A stretch of 6,971 bases of DNA from Ruminococcus flavefaciens (GTDB taxonomy: Bacteria > Bacillota > Clostridia > Oscillospirales > Ruminococcaceae): positions 1 to 6,971 of the forward strand of contig CADBAC010000047.1 in the NCBI GenBank assembly GCA_902792495.1. Reading direction: 5' to 3'. Under the pieces are notes generated by a model. That model had not been told where the DNA came from. It ran no database searches and saw only the letters and a list, made by a program, of their open reading frames with translations. The position numbers and the translations under genes are program-made. Of the stretch, positions 6,033-6,971 are shown piece after piece; position 1 is the first letter of the stretch; each line of letters opens with the position of its first letter.

Positions 6033-6971
<939 letters not shown>

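Overview
The window looks like chromosomal DNA from a low-to-moderate GC Firmicute of the Oscillospiraceae, most likely a fibre-degrading Ruminococcus (R. flavefaciens-like). Three things point there: a secreted protein that combines very threonine-rich linkers with a C-terminal type I dockerin; the Firmicutes gene order rplU - prp - rpmA - obgE; and an L27 with the cleavable N-terminal extension. The genus call is inference from these features, not a database match. All genes I support lie on the + strand. No rRNA, tRNA, insertion sequence, phage gene or CRISPR array is visible.

Region 1 (1-3577) is a tightly packed run of three genes. The first is the 3' part of a membrane-anchored transglutaminase-like protein with a DUF4129-type tail; its start lies upstream of the window. 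Next, 12 bases on, is a secreted C39-like cysteine peptidase with threonine-rich linker, SH3-like domain and dockerin. After 15 more bases comes prmA, the ribosomal protein L11 methyltransferase. Spacing suggests one transcript whose promoter is outside the window.

Region 2 (3578-4925) holds one gene for a 412-residue cytosolic protein of unknown function. It has a strong ribosome binding site, a codon bias like that of the ribosomal protein genes, and a clear intrinsic terminator at its end.

Region 3 (4926-6971) is the classic ribosomal protein/GTPase operon. It opens with a near-consensus sigma-A promoter with extended -10 and a structured 5' leader that fits the L21 leader regulatory RNA. 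Then follow rplU (L21), prp (the protease that trims L27), rpmA (L27, with the predicted Phe-Phe|Ala cleavage site), a terminator-like hairpin, and obgE (ribosome-assembly GTPase), which runs off the right edge. Prp and L27 act as protease and substrate; L21, L27 and Obg all belong to 50S subunit biogenesis.

Most of the window is well-understood biology. The least explained parts are the 412-residue protein, the peptidase-dockerin protein and its pairing with a transglutaminase, and how obgE is expressed past the hairpin in front of it.
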